Part shown: one piece after another, positions 18,210-27,693 of the stretch
Layout: each line of letters opens with the position of its first letter
How positions within the stretch are numbered: position 1 is the first letter of the stretch
Assembly (NCBI RefSeq): GCF_009651005.1
Contig: NZ_WHVW01000006.1
Coordinates: forward strand, 118,490 to 182,489
Direction: 5' to 3'
DNA from: Sporosarcina obsidiansis
GTDB lineage: Bacteria; Bacillota; Bacilli; Bacillales_A; Planococcaceae
DNA length: 64,000 nt
Position numbers and translations under genes: made by a program
The notes under the pieces: generated by a model
The model's database searches: none
The model's input: the letters and a program-made list of their open reading frames with translations, nothing else
Told to the model about the DNA's origin: nothing

Positions 18210-18239
18210 TTGACAATTTAGTAAAAAAGAACTTATAGT
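18210..18239 (+). promoter_or_regulatory. Sigma-A promoter upstream of the oxygen-sensor chemoreceptor
   Basis: A perfect TTGACA is followed after 18 bases by TATAGT (or after 17 by TTATAG). A GTCGATAA at 18310-18317 resembles the sigma-D -10 element, but the matching -35 (TTAG) is poor, so sigma-D control is only a possibility. Confidence 0.5.
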
Positions 18240-18350
18240 AGGTGTAAATATATGTTTATTATAAGTTTTATTTACTATTACAGATTAGAGTTAGATGTTT
18301 TTTTGAAATGTCGATAAGACTAATGAACTGAGAAGGATGGGAGCGCTTAT

Positions 18351-20105
18351 ATGTTTACTAAACGACCGAAAAAACAATTTGATTACTTTTCTTCTGCAAA
18401 TCATTCAGACATTCTTGCCAATGCTAGATTTCAAGAGAAATTGAATTTTTTGGCGCTGACCAATGTGCGAAGAGAATCGGTTGCTCATTTGAAAAAGATT
18501 TATCAACAAAACCATCATGAAATTTTGGAGAAATTCTATGAACGTCTTCTATCAATTCCCGCCTTCAATGAAATCATTATGAATCACTCATCAGTTGAAC
18601 GATTGAAAAAGCTATTTGACGCCCATTTCCTTAGCTTGTTTGAAGATGAGCTGAATATTGAATATGTCTTTAAAAGACGGAAAATAGCGTATACTCACGC
18701 TCGGATTGGTGTGCTACCTAACTGGATGATTTCCGCTTATACGTTAATTAATCAGCTCATTATCCCGTTGATTGTTAAAGAGTTTTCACGTGATCCATCC
18801 AAACTGTCGGAAGTTTTATTAGCCTATGAAAGTCTTGTAACAATTGATCAGCAGATTGTAGTAGAAACGTATATTGAGATTCAGGCGGGTTCAGTTGTCA
18901 ATGGGTTAGGAGATATTATTACCTATAACACGGAATTGGAATCGATAAAGGAATTGATACAGTTCCAAAATATGCAACAACAGGAAATTATCGCAGCGAA
19001 TGACTCTATGCATGACCTGGATGCTAGTATAGAAGAAATAGCTACTTCCGTAGAAGATATTTCAATTGATACAAAACAATCTTTATTGGAATTGAATAGC
19101 GATTTAGAGTCTCTTCACCAGGTGTCTAAGATTTTGCAGACTACAGATACGGGTCAAAAGAAAATGCAAGAGGACATACAAAAGTTAGTGCAGCATGTGA
19201 ATAGTGTGGCGCAACTAATGACATTCATTAAAGGAATTGCAGATCAGACGAATTTGCTAGCATTAAATGCATCTATTGAGGCGGCACGAGCTGGAGAAGC
19301 TGGAAAAGGCTTTGCGGTAGTGGCGGAAGAAGTTAGGAAACTGGCGGATGATACCAAAGTGTCTGTGCAGTCCATTCATACTGATATCGAAGAACTTTTG
19401 CACATCACGCACGGCATCAGTGAATTAACAGATCAATTTTCAGAGGATCTTCATCAAGGGGTGAATGACACGTTACAGATTACGGAGGCGCTGTCTGAAC
19501 TTAATGAAAAGCTCCAGCAACAAGGTTCTCGATTTGAAGAAATTTCCTCAACATCGAAGAATCAAGTTTTATCTGCCACCGATGTGTCTGCTCGTAATCA
19601 AACGATCCTAGAAACAATGAAACATAGTAAAGATATTGTATTTAACACAGGTTCTGCAATCTATCAACTGAGCAAAATGATTGATCAATATCGTGCGGAC
19701 ACCATTTCAAAAAATATGATTATTAGTCAAGAAGACATCATTGAGTTAGCTATCACAGATCATTTATTGTGGCGCTGGAAAATTTTTAATATGCTTCTCG
19801 GATTTGAAAGTATGACTGAACAAGATGTAGGATCGGCACGTACTTCCCGACTAGGCGAGTGGTATTACGGTATAGGAAAAGAACTGCTAGGTACTGAAAA
19901 AGCATATAAGGAATTGGAACGACCGTTTGTCCATATCCACGAATTGGCCACGAAAGCGGTACAGCAACATCATCGTGGCAATAAAGAAGCTGCAGAGAGT
20001 TATTTGACAAGGGTTACCGAAGAATCGCAAGTTGTGATTGAAAAACTGAAGGAGTTGAAATTGGTATTATCAAATGTGAAAAAACCTTATCTTCAACTTA
20101 ACTAA
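18351..20105 (+). CDS. Globin-coupled aerotaxis receptor (HemAT-like) with C-terminal CZB-like domain
   Basis: The 584-residue soluble receptor has an N-terminal globin sensor (about 25-185): [18 protein letters not shown] holds the probable haem-binding His116, and KFYERL the distal Tyr63, as in B. subtilis HemAT. The methyl-accepting signalling domain follows, with the tip [19 protein letters not shown] near 300-320. Unlike HemAT-Bs, it continues into an extra domain (about 466-560) of CZB type: [17 protein letters not shown] and [11 protein letters not shown]. In CZB domains zinc is held by three His and one Cys; here Ser499 stands at the Cys position and Phe526 at one His position. No membrane segments. 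It should sense oxygen and signal to CheA. Confidence 0.9.
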   Translation: MFTKRPKKQFDYFSSANHSDILANARFQEKLNFLALTNVRRESVAHLKKIYQQNHHEILEKFYERLLSIPAFNEIIMNHSSVERLKKLFDAHFLSLFEDELNIEYVFKRRKIAYTHARIGVLPNWMISAYTLINQLIIPLIVKEFSRDPSKLSEVLLAYESLVTIDQQIVVETYIEIQAGSVVNGLGDIITYNTELESIKELIQFQNMQQQEIIAANDSMHDLDASIEEIATSVEDISIDTKQSLLELNSDLESLHQVSKILQTTDTGQKKMQEDIQKLVQHVNSVAQLMTFIKGIADQTNLLALNASIEAARAGEAGKGFAVVAEEVRKLADDTKVSVQSIHTDIEELLHITHGISELTDQFSEDLHQGVNDTLQITEALSELNEKLQQQGSRFEEISSTSKNQVLSATDVSARNQTILETMKHSKDIVFNTGSAIYQLSKMIDQYRADTISKNMIISQEDIIELAITDHLLWRWKIFNMLLGFESMTEQDVGSARTSRLGEWYYGIGKELLGTEKAYKELERPFVHIHELATKAVQQHHRGNKEAAESYLTRVTEESQVVIEKLKELKLVLSNVKKPYLQLN

Positions 20106-20117
20106 AACGAAAGATAG

Positions 20118-20155
20118 TAAAGCGAAATGCCAGAGAGTTGGCATTTCGCTTTTTA
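20118..20155 (+). terminator. Terminator after HemAT-like gene
   Basis: AAAGCGAAATGCCA pairs perfectly with TGGCATTTCGCTTT around a six-base loop, then T residues. Confidence 0.9.
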
Positions 20156-20245
20156 AATTTGTGCACGAAATTTGTACCTATCTGTTTGCCTGCTTATACA
20201 TTGGGGAAGGATAAAAGAAATTAGGTTGTAGATGAGGTGGAGGAA

Positions 20246-21292
20246 TTGCAAAAAGTATTCACTATTTTGGTTTTTGTAGGTGTGCCACTTGTATTAATTG
20301 GCTCCTATTTACATTGGCCAGATTTATGGATGTTTGCCCTATGCTGTATCAGTATTGTTGCGCTCGCAGCTTTTATTGGACGAGCTACGGAAAGCTTAGC
20401 GATTGTGAGTGGTCCGCGAATTGGCGGTTTGTTGAATGCTACATTCGGTAATGCGGTAGAACTTATTATATCTATATTTACATTGAAAGCGGGCTTGGTT
20501 GGCATTGTATTGGCCTCTTTGACTGGTTCTGTTTTAGGAAACTTGTTGCTCGTATTGGGACTTTCATTTTTCGCAGGTGGTCTGAAGCATAAGCGTCAAA
20601 ATTTCAGTATTTATGATGCTCGTTACAATTCAGCTATGCTTATCTTCGCAGTTGTTGTTGCGTTTGTGATACCGGAAGTATTTACGATGACGATGAATGA
20701 GAAAACCACTTTGAATCTTAGTATTGGTATTTCTGTGATTCTGATAGCTTTGTATTTGGCTGGATTAGTTTTTAAATTATTTACTCACCGAGGAGTATAC
20801 GGTTCAGAGACGCATGAGACAGAAGAAGTTCCCGAATGGACGAAAAAGAAATCCATTCTTATTTTATTGCTATCAACAGTTGCCGTGGCGTTTGTTTCCG
20901 AAAAGTTGGTACACACATTTGGTACGCTGGGCGAAAAGTTTGGGTGGACAGAACTATTTATCGGGGTCATTATTGTAGCAATCGTAGGGAATGCAGCAGA
21001 ACATTCTTCTGCCATCACGATGGCGATGAAAAATAAAATGGACATTTCTGTTGAAATCGCAATTGGTTCAACTTTACAGATCGCCATGTTCGTTGCCCCA
21101 GTTTTGGTGTTGATATCCCTGATGATGCCGCAAGCGATGCCACTTGTATTTACTTGGCCGGAACTGACGGCGATGATTACGGCGACATTTTTAGTCGTTA
21201 ATATTTGTCACGATGGAGAATCTAACTGGTTTGAAGGTCTGACGTTATTTGCTGCATATGTAATTATGGGAATTGGATTCTTTTTATTATAA
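20246..21292 (+). CDS. chaA: Calcium/proton antiporter ChaA (CaCA family)
   Basis: The 348-residue membrane protein has about eleven hydrophobic segments and the two inverted alpha repeats of the CaCA family, GGLLNATFGNAVELI near residue 55 and IVAIVGNAAEHSSAITMA near 243, whose acidic residues bind calcium. It exports Ca2+ in exchange for protons, like B. subtilis ChaA (YfkE), whose N-terminus it follows closely. That match, and GAGG eight bases upstream, favour the TTG at 20246 over the GTG at 20237. It is monocistronic with a shared terminator downstream. Confidence 0.92.
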   Translation: MQKVFTILVFVGVPLVLIGSYLHWPDLWMFALCCISIVALAAFIGRATESLAIVSGPRIGGLLNATFGNAVELIISIFTLKAGLVGIVLASLTGSVLGNLLLVLGLSFFAGGLKHKRQNFSIYDARYNSAMLIFAVVVAFVIPEVFTMTMNEKTTLNLSIGISVILIALYLAGLVFKLFTHRGVYGSETHETEEVPEWTKKKSILILLLSTVAVAFVSEKLVHTFGTLGEKFGWTELFIGVIIVAIVGNAAEHSSAITMAMKNKMDISVEIAIGSTLQIAMFVAPVLVLISLMMPQAMPLVFTWPELTAMITATFLVVNICHDGESNWFEGLTLFAAYVIMGIGFFLL

Positions 21293-21301
21293 GTCCTATA
21301 G

Positions 21302-21337
21302 AAAATCCCGATTCGCCAACATGCGAATCGGGATTTC
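21302..21337. terminator. Bidirectional terminator between chaA and the polyamine operon
   Basis: AAATCCCGATTCGC pairs perfectly with GCGAATCGGGATTT around CAACAT. It serves chaA and the minus-strand operon that ends at 21340. Confidence 0.9.
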
Positions 21338-21339
21338 TT

Positions 21340-22476
21340 TCAAGATAAACGACCTTTGAAGTCTTCATATCCAAATTGTTTAACAACCTTTATTTCATTA
21401 TTGGCTGTATGAAGTACAATGGAAGGCAAGTTGACACCGTTAAATGTGTTGTTTTTCACCATTGAATAGTGAGCCATATCACAAAATACGAGACGATCAC
21501 CTGGCTGCAGAGGTGCGTCAAATGAATAGTCTCCAATCACATCTCCCGCCAGGCAAGTAGGACCACCTAACCGATACGTATGGGCTTTTTCATTGGGCAT
21601 GCTAGCATCTATGATTTCTGGACGGTATGGCATCTCTAATACATCTGGCATATGGCAAGAAGCCGAAGCGTCAAGGATAGCAATGGGCATGCCATTGTGC
21701 AATGTATCGAGCACTGTGGCGACTAGGAAGCCTGTGTTGAGTGCGACAGCTTCGCCCGGCTCCAAATAGACGTCTAGTCCGTATTTATCCTTCATGAAGT
21801 TGATGGAACGAATCAATGTCTCGATATCATAATCAGGACGTGTAATATGGTGACCGCCACCAAAATTGATCCATTTCATTTTTTCTAAATATGGACCAAA
21901 CTTCTCATCAACGACTTGAATTGTACGCCATAATGTATCGGAGTTTTGTTCGCACATGGTATGGAAGTGTAGACCACTAATACCATCGAGCTGATCAGGT
22001 TCGAAATCATCCAGTGTTACACCGAATCTTGAATGTGCAAAACAAGGGTTGTACATATCGACTTCGATTTCTGAGTACTCTGGATTGATTCGGATTCCAC
22101 ATTCGATATGTTTTTCATTGGTCTGTACTTGATTTTTGAACTTATTCCACTGAGCGAATGAATTAAATACCAAATGATCGGAATACGAGAGAATCTCTTC
22201 AAATTCATCTTCATGAAATGCTGGAGCGTACGTATGCACTTCCTTGCCCATTTCTTCATAACCGAGCCGCGCTTCCAGTAATCCACTAGAAGTTACTCCG
22301 TTCAAATACTGACCAATTAGTGGATATACTTCAAACATAGAGAATCCTTTTTGAGCTAGTAAAATTTTGCAGCCAGTTTGATCTATGACATATTTCATTT
22401 TTTCTAAGTTACGGATGAGTAGCTGCTCCTCTACTACATAGCTAGGGGAGGGCACTGCTTGTACATCAAAGTTCAT
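21340..22476 (-). CDS. nspC: Carboxynorspermidine/carboxyspermidine decarboxylase
   Basis: The 378-residue PLP enzyme belongs to the alanine-racemase-fold decarboxylases. AQKGF at Lys43 gives the PLP lysine, GLHFHTMCEQ and FGGGHHITRPDYD form the phosphate and substrate region, and LEPGEAVALNTG and GPTCLAGDVIGDYSFD match NspC. It removes CO2 from carboxyspermidine (or carboxynorspermidine) to give the triamine. The ATG at 22476 follows GAGGAGA; the longer TTG frame starts within the previous gene's end. It is the last gene of the six-gene polyamine operon, ten bases after the dehydrogenase. Whether the product is spermidine or norspermidine depends on the available diamine. Confidence 0.92.
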   Translation of the reverse strand: MNFDVQAVPSPSYVVEEQLLIRNLEKMKYVIDQTGCKILLAQKGFSMFEVYPLIGQYLNGVTSSGLLEARLGYEEMGKEVHTYAPAFHEDEFEEILSYSDHLVFNSFAQWNKFKNQVQTNEKHIECGIRINPEYSEIEVDMYNPCFAHSRFGVTLDDFEPDQLDGISGLHFHTMCEQNSDTLWRTIQVVDEKFGPYLEKMKWINFGGGHHITRPDYDIETLIRSINFMKDKYGLDVYLEPGEAVALNTGFLVATVLDTLHNGMPIAILDASASCHMPDVLEMPYRPEIIDASMPNEKAHTYRLGGPTCLAGDVIGDYSFDAPLQPGDRLVFCDMAHYSMVKNNTFNGVNLPSIVLHTANNEIKVVKQFGYEDFKGRLS

Positions 22477-22486
22477 GTCATTCTCC

Positions 22487-23686
22487 TCAGTCAATCAATG
22501 TTGGATTGAAGTCTTCATGCCAAGGCAAACCGTATTCGTTTAGTGCTGCCATAAATGGATCTGGATCGAATTCTTCAATGTTAAAGACTCCAGGTTTTTT
22601 CCACTTTCCAGTTAGCATCATCATCGCGCCGATCATCGCAGGGACACCTGTTGTATATGAAATCGCTTGGGAACCAACTTCACGATAACATTCTTGGTGG
22701 TCACAAATATTATAGACATAATATGTTTTAGGCTCGCCATCTTTTGTACCTTGGAAAATACAACCGATGTTTGTTTTCCCTTTTGTACGAGGTCCAAGAG
22801 AAGCTGGATCTGGCAGTACCGCTTTCAGGAATTGCAACGGAACGATTTGCTGTCCTTCAAATTCAATTGGTTCAATAGACGTCATCCCAACATTCTCAAG
22901 TACACGTAAATGCGTTAGATATTTTTCAGAGAATGTCATCCAGAAACGGATTTTCTGAATACCTGTAATGTTTTTAGCCAATGATTCTAGTTCTTCATGA
23001 TATAGCAAGTACACATCTTTTGGTCCGATTTCAGGTAAATCATAGACACGTTTCACTTCAAGAGGCTCTGTTTCTATGAACTCGCCATTTTCCCAATAAC
23101 GTCCGTTTGCAGTGATTTCACGAATATTGATTTCTGGATTGAAGTTCGTTGCGAACGGATAGCCGTGATCACCTGCATTCGCGTCTACAATATCAATTGT
23201 GTGGATTTCATCAAAGTAATGTTTGAGGGCATAAGCAGAAAATACACCGGTTACGCCAGGGTCGAAGCCGCTTCCAAGCAATGCCGTAATACCAGCCTTT
23301 TCAAATTTTTCTTTGTAAGCCCACTGCCATTTGTATTCGAATTTTGCTGTATCTAGTGGCTCATAGTTCGCTGTGTCTAAATAGTCCACTTTCGTTTCAA
23401 GACAAGCATCCATAATCGTTAAATCTTGATAAGGTAGAGCAACGTTAATCACGATATCTGGTTTAAATTCATTGATTAATTCTACTAATTCTGCGACGTT
23501 ATCTGCATCTACTTGTGCCGTTTGAATTTTTGTTCGGCCGCCATCAAGTTTTTCTTTTAGTGCATCACATTTTGATTTCGTACGGCTTGCGATACAAATT
23601 TCCTCGAATACATCAGGTACTTGACAACATTTGTGAACCACTACACTGGCTACGCCGCCAGCTCCGATAATTAATGCTTTTCCCAT
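22487..23686 (-). CDS. Carboxynorspermidine/carboxyspermidine synthase (saccharopine dehydrogenase family)
   Basis: The 399-residue dehydrogenase starts MGKALIIGAGGVASVVVHKC, a Rossmann NADPH site, followed by IASRTKSKCD, INVALPYQDLTIMDACLE, YLDTANYE and LLGSGFDPGVTGVFSAYA, all typical of the LYS1-like carboxynorspermidine synthase. It condenses aspartate semialdehyde with putrescine (or diaminopropane) and reduces the imine, giving carboxyspermidine. The ATG at 23686 follows GGTGGTG. It lies 16 bases after speB and just before nspC, which decarboxylates its product. Other saccharopine-dehydrogenase family roles are unlikely given this neighbour. Confidence 0.92.
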   Translation of the reverse strand: MGKALIIGAGGVASVVVHKCCQVPDVFEEICIASRTKSKCDALKEKLDGGRTKIQTAQVDADNVAELVELINEFKPDIVINVALPYQDLTIMDACLETKVDYLDTANYEPLDTAKFEYKWQWAYKEKFEKAGITALLGSGFDPGVTGVFSAYALKHYFDEIHTIDIVDANAGDHGYPFATNFNPEINIREITANGRYWENGEFIETEPLEVKRVYDLPEIGPKDVYLLYHEELESLAKNITGIQKIRFWMTFSEKYLTHLRVLENVGMTSIEPIEFEGQQIVPLQFLKAVLPDPASLGPRTKGKTNIGCIFQGTKDGEPKTYYVYNICDHQECYREVGSQAISYTTGVPAMIGAMMMLTGKWKKPGVFNIEEFDPDPFMAALNEYGLPWHEDFNPTLID

Positions 23687-23702
23687 TAAAAACACCACCA
23701 AT

Positions 23703-24563
23703 TTATGAATTTTTGTTAATTGCGATTGCTAATTCCCGTAATACTTTACATGCAACAGCAGTCGAAACACCGCTTTGATCGTAAACAGGAGATAGTTCAT
23801 TGACATCACAAGCTACGATATTCAAACCACTGACAGTCAAAATAGCTTGCAGAAGGTCTAGGAAACTGACGCCTCCCGCTTCCGGTGTGCCTGTTCCGGG
23901 GAAGACGGAAGGATCAAGCACGTCCAAGTCGATTGTCAAATAGACAGGCTTTCCTTGTAACTTATCTACCGTATCTTCGAGTCCGTCAAAATTGAATTTA
24001 TTCATGAAGACATGTTGTTTATTAGCCCATTCAAATTCGGGACGATCACCAGAACGAATTCCATACTGATAAATTTTGCCGTCTCCTAGTAGATCCCAAA
24101 TTCTTCGGATTACAGTTGCGTGAGATAAACGCTGATCCAAATAATCTTCACGCAAATCTGTATGCGCATCAAACTGGATGACATGCAAATCAGGATATTT
24201 TTTGGCTACAGCACGGACAGCGCCCAATGTAACGAGATGCTCTCCACCGATCATACAAGGGATTTTGTTATCGGTTAAAATTTGCGCAGTGAACTGCTCG
24301 ATTTGTTCTAATGCTCGTTCTGTATTGCCGAAGCTAAGTTCCAAGTCACCACCGTCGAATAGAGAATAATCTGTGAGATCAGCATCTTGATAGGGGCTAT
24401 ATGTTTCAAGTCCAAATGATTCGCTACGCATTACTTTACTAGCAAAACGTGTGCCAGGTCTAAATGACGTGGTGGAATCGAACGGTGCACCGAAGATGAC
24501 TAAGGAAGATTCTTCATAGTCAGCTTCAAAGCCTAGAAACGTTTCAATATTTTTATTTAGCAT
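23703..24563 (-). CDS. speB: Agmatinase
   Basis: This is a 286-residue ureohydrolase with the binuclear manganese ligands in order: GGEH at His109, FDAHTD at 131-136 and TIDLDVLDPS near 210-220, plus the family block GTGTPEAGG. It splits agmatine into putrescine and urea. Its position after speA and speE matches the B. subtilis speE-speB pair. The start overlaps the end of speE by 11 bases. It could alternatively act on aminopropylagmatine, as shown for some ureohydrolases, if SpeE uses agmatine. Confidence 0.92.
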   Translation of the reverse strand: MLNKNIETFLGFEADYEESSLVIFGAPFDSTTSFRPGTRFASKVMRSESFGLETYSPYQDADLTDYSLFDGGDLELSFGNTERALEQIEQFTAQILTDNKIPCMIGGEHLVTLGAVRAVAKKYPDLHVIQFDAHTDLREDYLDQRLSHATVIRRIWDLLGDGKIYQYGIRSGDRPEFEWANKQHVFMNKFNFDGLEDTVDKLQGKPVYLTIDLDVLDPSVFPGTGTPEAGGVSFLDLLQAILTVSGLNIVACDVNELSPVYDQSGVSTAVACKVLRELAIAINKNS

Positions 24564-25404
24564 GGATCAGTAGCTCCTTTACATAGTTCGGCAACGCAAA
24601 CGAGCCGACATGCAATTTGGTATTATAATATTTCGTTTTCAGATCAAGTGCATTCCAAGTGTCTGCATGCAAATCCTCAATTGGGTCGTACTTCTTGGAA
24701 GCAAAACCAAATAACCAGTGACCTGATGGATAAGTTGGAATATGAGCTTGATAGACTTTAGAGATAGGGAAGAATCCCATAATACTTTTGTGTGCTCGTT
24801 GCATTCCACGTGCATCTTCTGCATAGAAAGGACTTTCGTGTTGATTCACTAATATCCCTTTTTCATTTAGCGCCTTGTAGCAATTGCCGTAAAACTCTTT
24901 TGTGAAGAGACCTTCGCCGGGGCCGAATGGATCCGTTGAATCAACTATGATCAAATCATATGCATTTTCTTGTTGACGGACGAACTTTAATCCATCTTCA
25001 AAAAATAAGTTCACCCGAGGATCGGTAAGCTGGGAGGCAGTCTGTGGTAAATATTTTTGACACACTTCCACTACTTGCTGATCGATTTCTACCATATCTA
25101 TTTGTTTAATCGTTGAGTATCTAGTAAGCTCACGTACAGTTCCACCGTCACCGGCGCCAATTACTAGCACTTTTTCAATAGCAGGGTGGGTAGCCATCGG
25201 AACATGAACAATCATATCGTGGTAAATGAATTCGTCTTTTTCCGTTACCATAATATAACCATCTAGTGTTAAGATTTTCCCGAATTCAGTTGTTTGAAAC
25301 ACATCGATTTTTTGAAATTCGCTCGTTGCTGTATATAAATGTTCTTCCACGCGAATAGAAAAGCGAGCATGTGGTGAATGATCTTCGGTATACCATAGAT
25401 TCAT
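24553..25404 (-). CDS. speE: Spermidine synthase (aminopropyltransferase)
   Basis: The 283-residue enzyme has the SpeE features: HDMIVHVPMATHP, the nucleotide-binding loop VLVIGAGDGGTVREL, VEIDQQVVEVC, the gatekeeping DSTDPFGPGEGLFTKEFY that grips decarboxylated AdoMet and putrescine, and YPSGHWLFGFASK. It transfers an aminopropyl group to putrescine. AAGGAGGCGG precedes the ATG. Its start codon overlaps the speA stop codon and its end overlaps speB, so translation is coupled. It depends on decarboxylated AdoMet from the speD product in the same operon. Confidence 0.94.
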   Translation of the reverse strand: MNLWYTEDHSPHARFSIRVEEHLYTATSEFQKIDVFQTTEFGKILTLDGYIMVTEKDEFIYHDMIVHVPMATHPAIEKVLVIGAGDGGTVRELTRYSTIKQIDMVEIDQQVVEVCQKYLPQTASQLTDPRVNLFFEDGLKFVRQQENAYDLIIVDSTDPFGPGEGLFTKEFYGNCYKALNEKGILVNQHESPFYAEDARGMQRAHKSIMGFFPISKVYQAHIPTYPSGHWLFGFASKKYDPIEDLHADTWNALDLKTKYYNTKLHVGSFALPNYVKELLIHAK

Positions 25405-26858
25405 CAGTCCGCCTCCTTCACTACATTAAGATTCTCCACTTGTTGATCTTCTGTGCCAGTTAAGAAACAACCCTTGTCCTTACAATACTCGATATAGTCA
25501 ATGATCTCTTGTGTCACACGCTCACCTGGAGCCACGATCGGTATGCCAGGAGGGTAACACATGACAAACTCACTGGCAATGCGATTGATAGAGTTTCCTA
25601 ATGGCATCGTTTCTTTTGGAGCATAAAACGCTTGTTGGGGTGTCTGAACGATTTCGGGATTGATATATTCGTGATCAAATAGTGAACTTGGATCTTTTTT
25701 ATAGCGACGCTTGATTTCAGCTAATGCAGCCACCAGACGTTCTAAATCGAGTGTTCGATCACCAACCGAAATATAAGCTAAAATGTTCGCTAAATCCCCG
25801 AATTCAATTTGGATATCATATTCATCACGTAGAATATCGTAGACCTCAATACCAGCGAGCCCTGTTTGTCTCGTATGGATTGAAAGCTTAGATACATCAA
25901 AATCATAGATGGTATCACCGTTAATCAATTCTTTTGAATACGCATAATAGCCATCAATTTTATTGATTTCTTCGCGCGTATACTGTGCCATCTTGATCAC
26001 TTTATTGAAGATATCCTGCCCGTGTAATGCTAGGTTTTTACGTGAAATATCAAGTGATGACATAAGCAAATAAGAGCCACTTGTTGTTTGCGTTAAATTA
26101 ATAATTTGGCGTGTGTACCCTTCACTTACTTCATTATTTATTAATAAAAATGAGCTTTGCGTCAGTGACCCACCAGATTTATGCATACTGACAGAGGCCA
26201 TGTCGGCACCGACAGACATAGCAGAAGCAGGCAATTGGTCATTGAAATAAAAGTGAGTGCCGTGTGCTTCGTCTACTAAAACGAGCATGTCATGAGCATG
26301 GGCAAGTTCTGTAATTGCCTGTAGATTAGAACAGATACCATAATATGTCGGATTGTTGATGAGAATCGCTTTAGCATCTGGATGATCTAAAATCGCCTGC
26401 TTCACATCCTCCACTGCCATACCAAGTGGAATACCTAGTTCCTGCTGTACACCTGGATTGACGTAAACCGGAACAGCACCGCTTAAAATTAATGCATTGA
26501 TCGCACTGCGATGCACATTGCGCGGCATGATGATTTTCTCACCTGCTTTACAGGCCGTCATGACCATCGCTTGAACTGCGGACGTTGTACCATTGACCAA
26601 TAAAAAGGCGTGCTTGGCACCGAATGCTTCGGCAGCCAGCTCTTCTGCTTCACGTATGACGGATACTGGATGGCATAAGTTGTCTAGTGGCTTCATGGAG
26701 TTCACATCATTGCCAAGACATGCTTCACCAAGAAACGCGGCAAGTTCCGGATTACCTCGTCCGCGTTTATGTCCTGGGACGTCAAAAGGAACGACACGAG
26801 CTGCTTGATACTGTTGCAATGCTTCCATAATGGGAACGCGATGTTGTGATAGTGTCAA
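25404..26858 (-). CDS. speA: Arginine decarboxylase (Orn/Lys/Arg decarboxylase, fold type I)
   Basis: The 484-residue PLP enzyme has FDVPGHKRGRG near residue 25, LVNGTTSAVQAM near 87, DEAHGTHF at 196-203 and SMHKSGGSLTQSS with the PLP Lys227, then the C-terminal domain with CYPPGIP. B. subtilis SpeA of this type decarboxylates arginine; the adjacent agmatinase supports arginine, though lysine or ornithine decarboxylase paralogues look alike. I place the start at the TTG at 26858, six bases after GAGGAG and ten bases after the speD stop; this matches the start of B. subtilis SpeA. The longer frame overlaps speD and lacks its own ribosome binding site. Confidence 0.92.
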   Translation of the reverse strand: MTLSQHRVPIMEALQQYQAARVVPFDVPGHKRGRGNPELAAFLGEACLGNDVNSMKPLDNLCHPVSVIREAEELAAEAFGAKHAFLLVNGTTSAVQAMVMTACKAGEKIIMPRNVHRSAINALILSGAVPVYVNPGVQQELGIPLGMAVEDVKQAILDHPDAKAILINNPTYYGICSNLQAITELAHAHDMLVLVDEAHGTHFYFNDQLPASAMSVGADMASVSMHKSGGSLTQSSFLLINNEVSEGYTRQIINLTQTTSGSYLLMSSLDISRKNLALHGQDIFNKVIKMAQYTREEINKIDGYYAYSKELINGDTIYDFDVSKLSIHTRQTGLAGIEVYDILRDEYDIQIEFGDLANILAYISVGDRTLDLERLVAALAEIKRRYKKDPSSLFDHEYINPEIVQTPQQAFYAPKETMPLGNSINRIASEFVMCYPPGIPIVAPGERVTQEIIDYIEYCKDKGCFLTGTEDQQVENLNVVKEAD

Positions 26859-26868
26859 TGTTCTCTCC

Positions 26869-27693
26869 TCATTCATTGTCATATACGTTGGAACCGCTGA
26901 AAATTTCAATCATCTCTTTACGTAAATTATGAGAGATTTGAAGCCGTTCTTTCGGTGGAAGTTCAGAAACATCCTTATTAAATAGGTAATCTTGCAAATC
27001 GATTTCCTTGATGAGCATCTTCGTATGAAAAATATTCGCTTGATACACATTGACGTCAATGGCATCATATTTTTCCAATGTTTTTTGATCAATGAAATCT
27101 TGAATGGATCTCATGTAATGATCCATAAATAGTTTCTTGCCGTCCACGGAACGTGTAAAACCACGTACTCTGTAATCGGCTGTGATAATATCCGAATCAA
27201 AACTTCCAATTAAATAGTCCAATGCCTTCAACGGAGATATTTCTCCGCAGGTGGAAACGTCAATATCTACCCGGAAAGTCGCAATCGAGTTGTCTGGGTG
27301 ATACTCAGGATAAGTGTGGACAGTCACATGGCTCTTATCTAAGTGGCTAACGACTGAATCTTTATCAGGAGGGAAAGGAATCGCTCCTTGATTACAAGAA
27401 GGGTCAATCTGAGAGGCGGGGAATTTCTCCTCCGAAATCATCAACGTGACACTCGCTCCTTGTGGGTCGTAGTCTTGCTTGCTGACATTCAGTACATGGG
27501 CTCCGATCATCTCGGTAACGTCGTACAAAATCTTGGTCAATCGATCCGAATTATATTGCTCATCAATATAGGCGATATACTCACTTTGCTCCCGTCTACT
27601 TTTCGCATAGCTCACATCATAGATGTTAAAGCTAAGAGTTTTGGTGAGGTTGTTAAAGCCGTAGAGCTTCAGCTTATTTTCCAACCCTAACAT
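26869..27693 (-). CDS. speD: S-adenosylmethionine decarboxylase proenzyme (E. coli-type)
   Basis: The 274-residue proenzyme is of the long bacterial class (E. coli SpeD, 264 aa), not the short class found in B. subtilis. The self-cleavage site lies in LDKSHVTVHTYPE, between Lys120 and Ser121, where Ser becomes the pyruvoyl group. DIDVSTCGEISPLKALDYLI supplies the catalytic Cys region. It makes decarboxylated AdoMet, the aminopropyl donor for SpeE. AGGAAGGAC precedes the ATG. It is the first gene of the operon, behind a leader of about 230 bases with an intrinsic terminator. Confidence 0.94.
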   Translation of the reverse strand: MLGLENKLKLYGFNNLTKTLSFNIYDVSYAKSRREQSEYIAYIDEQYNSDRLTKILYDVTEMIGAHVLNVSKQDYDPQGASVTLMISEEKFPASQIDPSCNQGAIPFPPDKDSVVSHLDKSHVTVHTYPEYHPDNSIATFRVDIDVSTCGEISPLKALDYLIGSFDSDIITADYRVRGFTRSVDGKKLFMDHYMRSIQDFIDQKTLEKYDAIDVNVYQANIFHTKMLIKEIDLQDYLFNKDVSELPPKERLQISHNLRKEMIEIFSGSNVYDNE

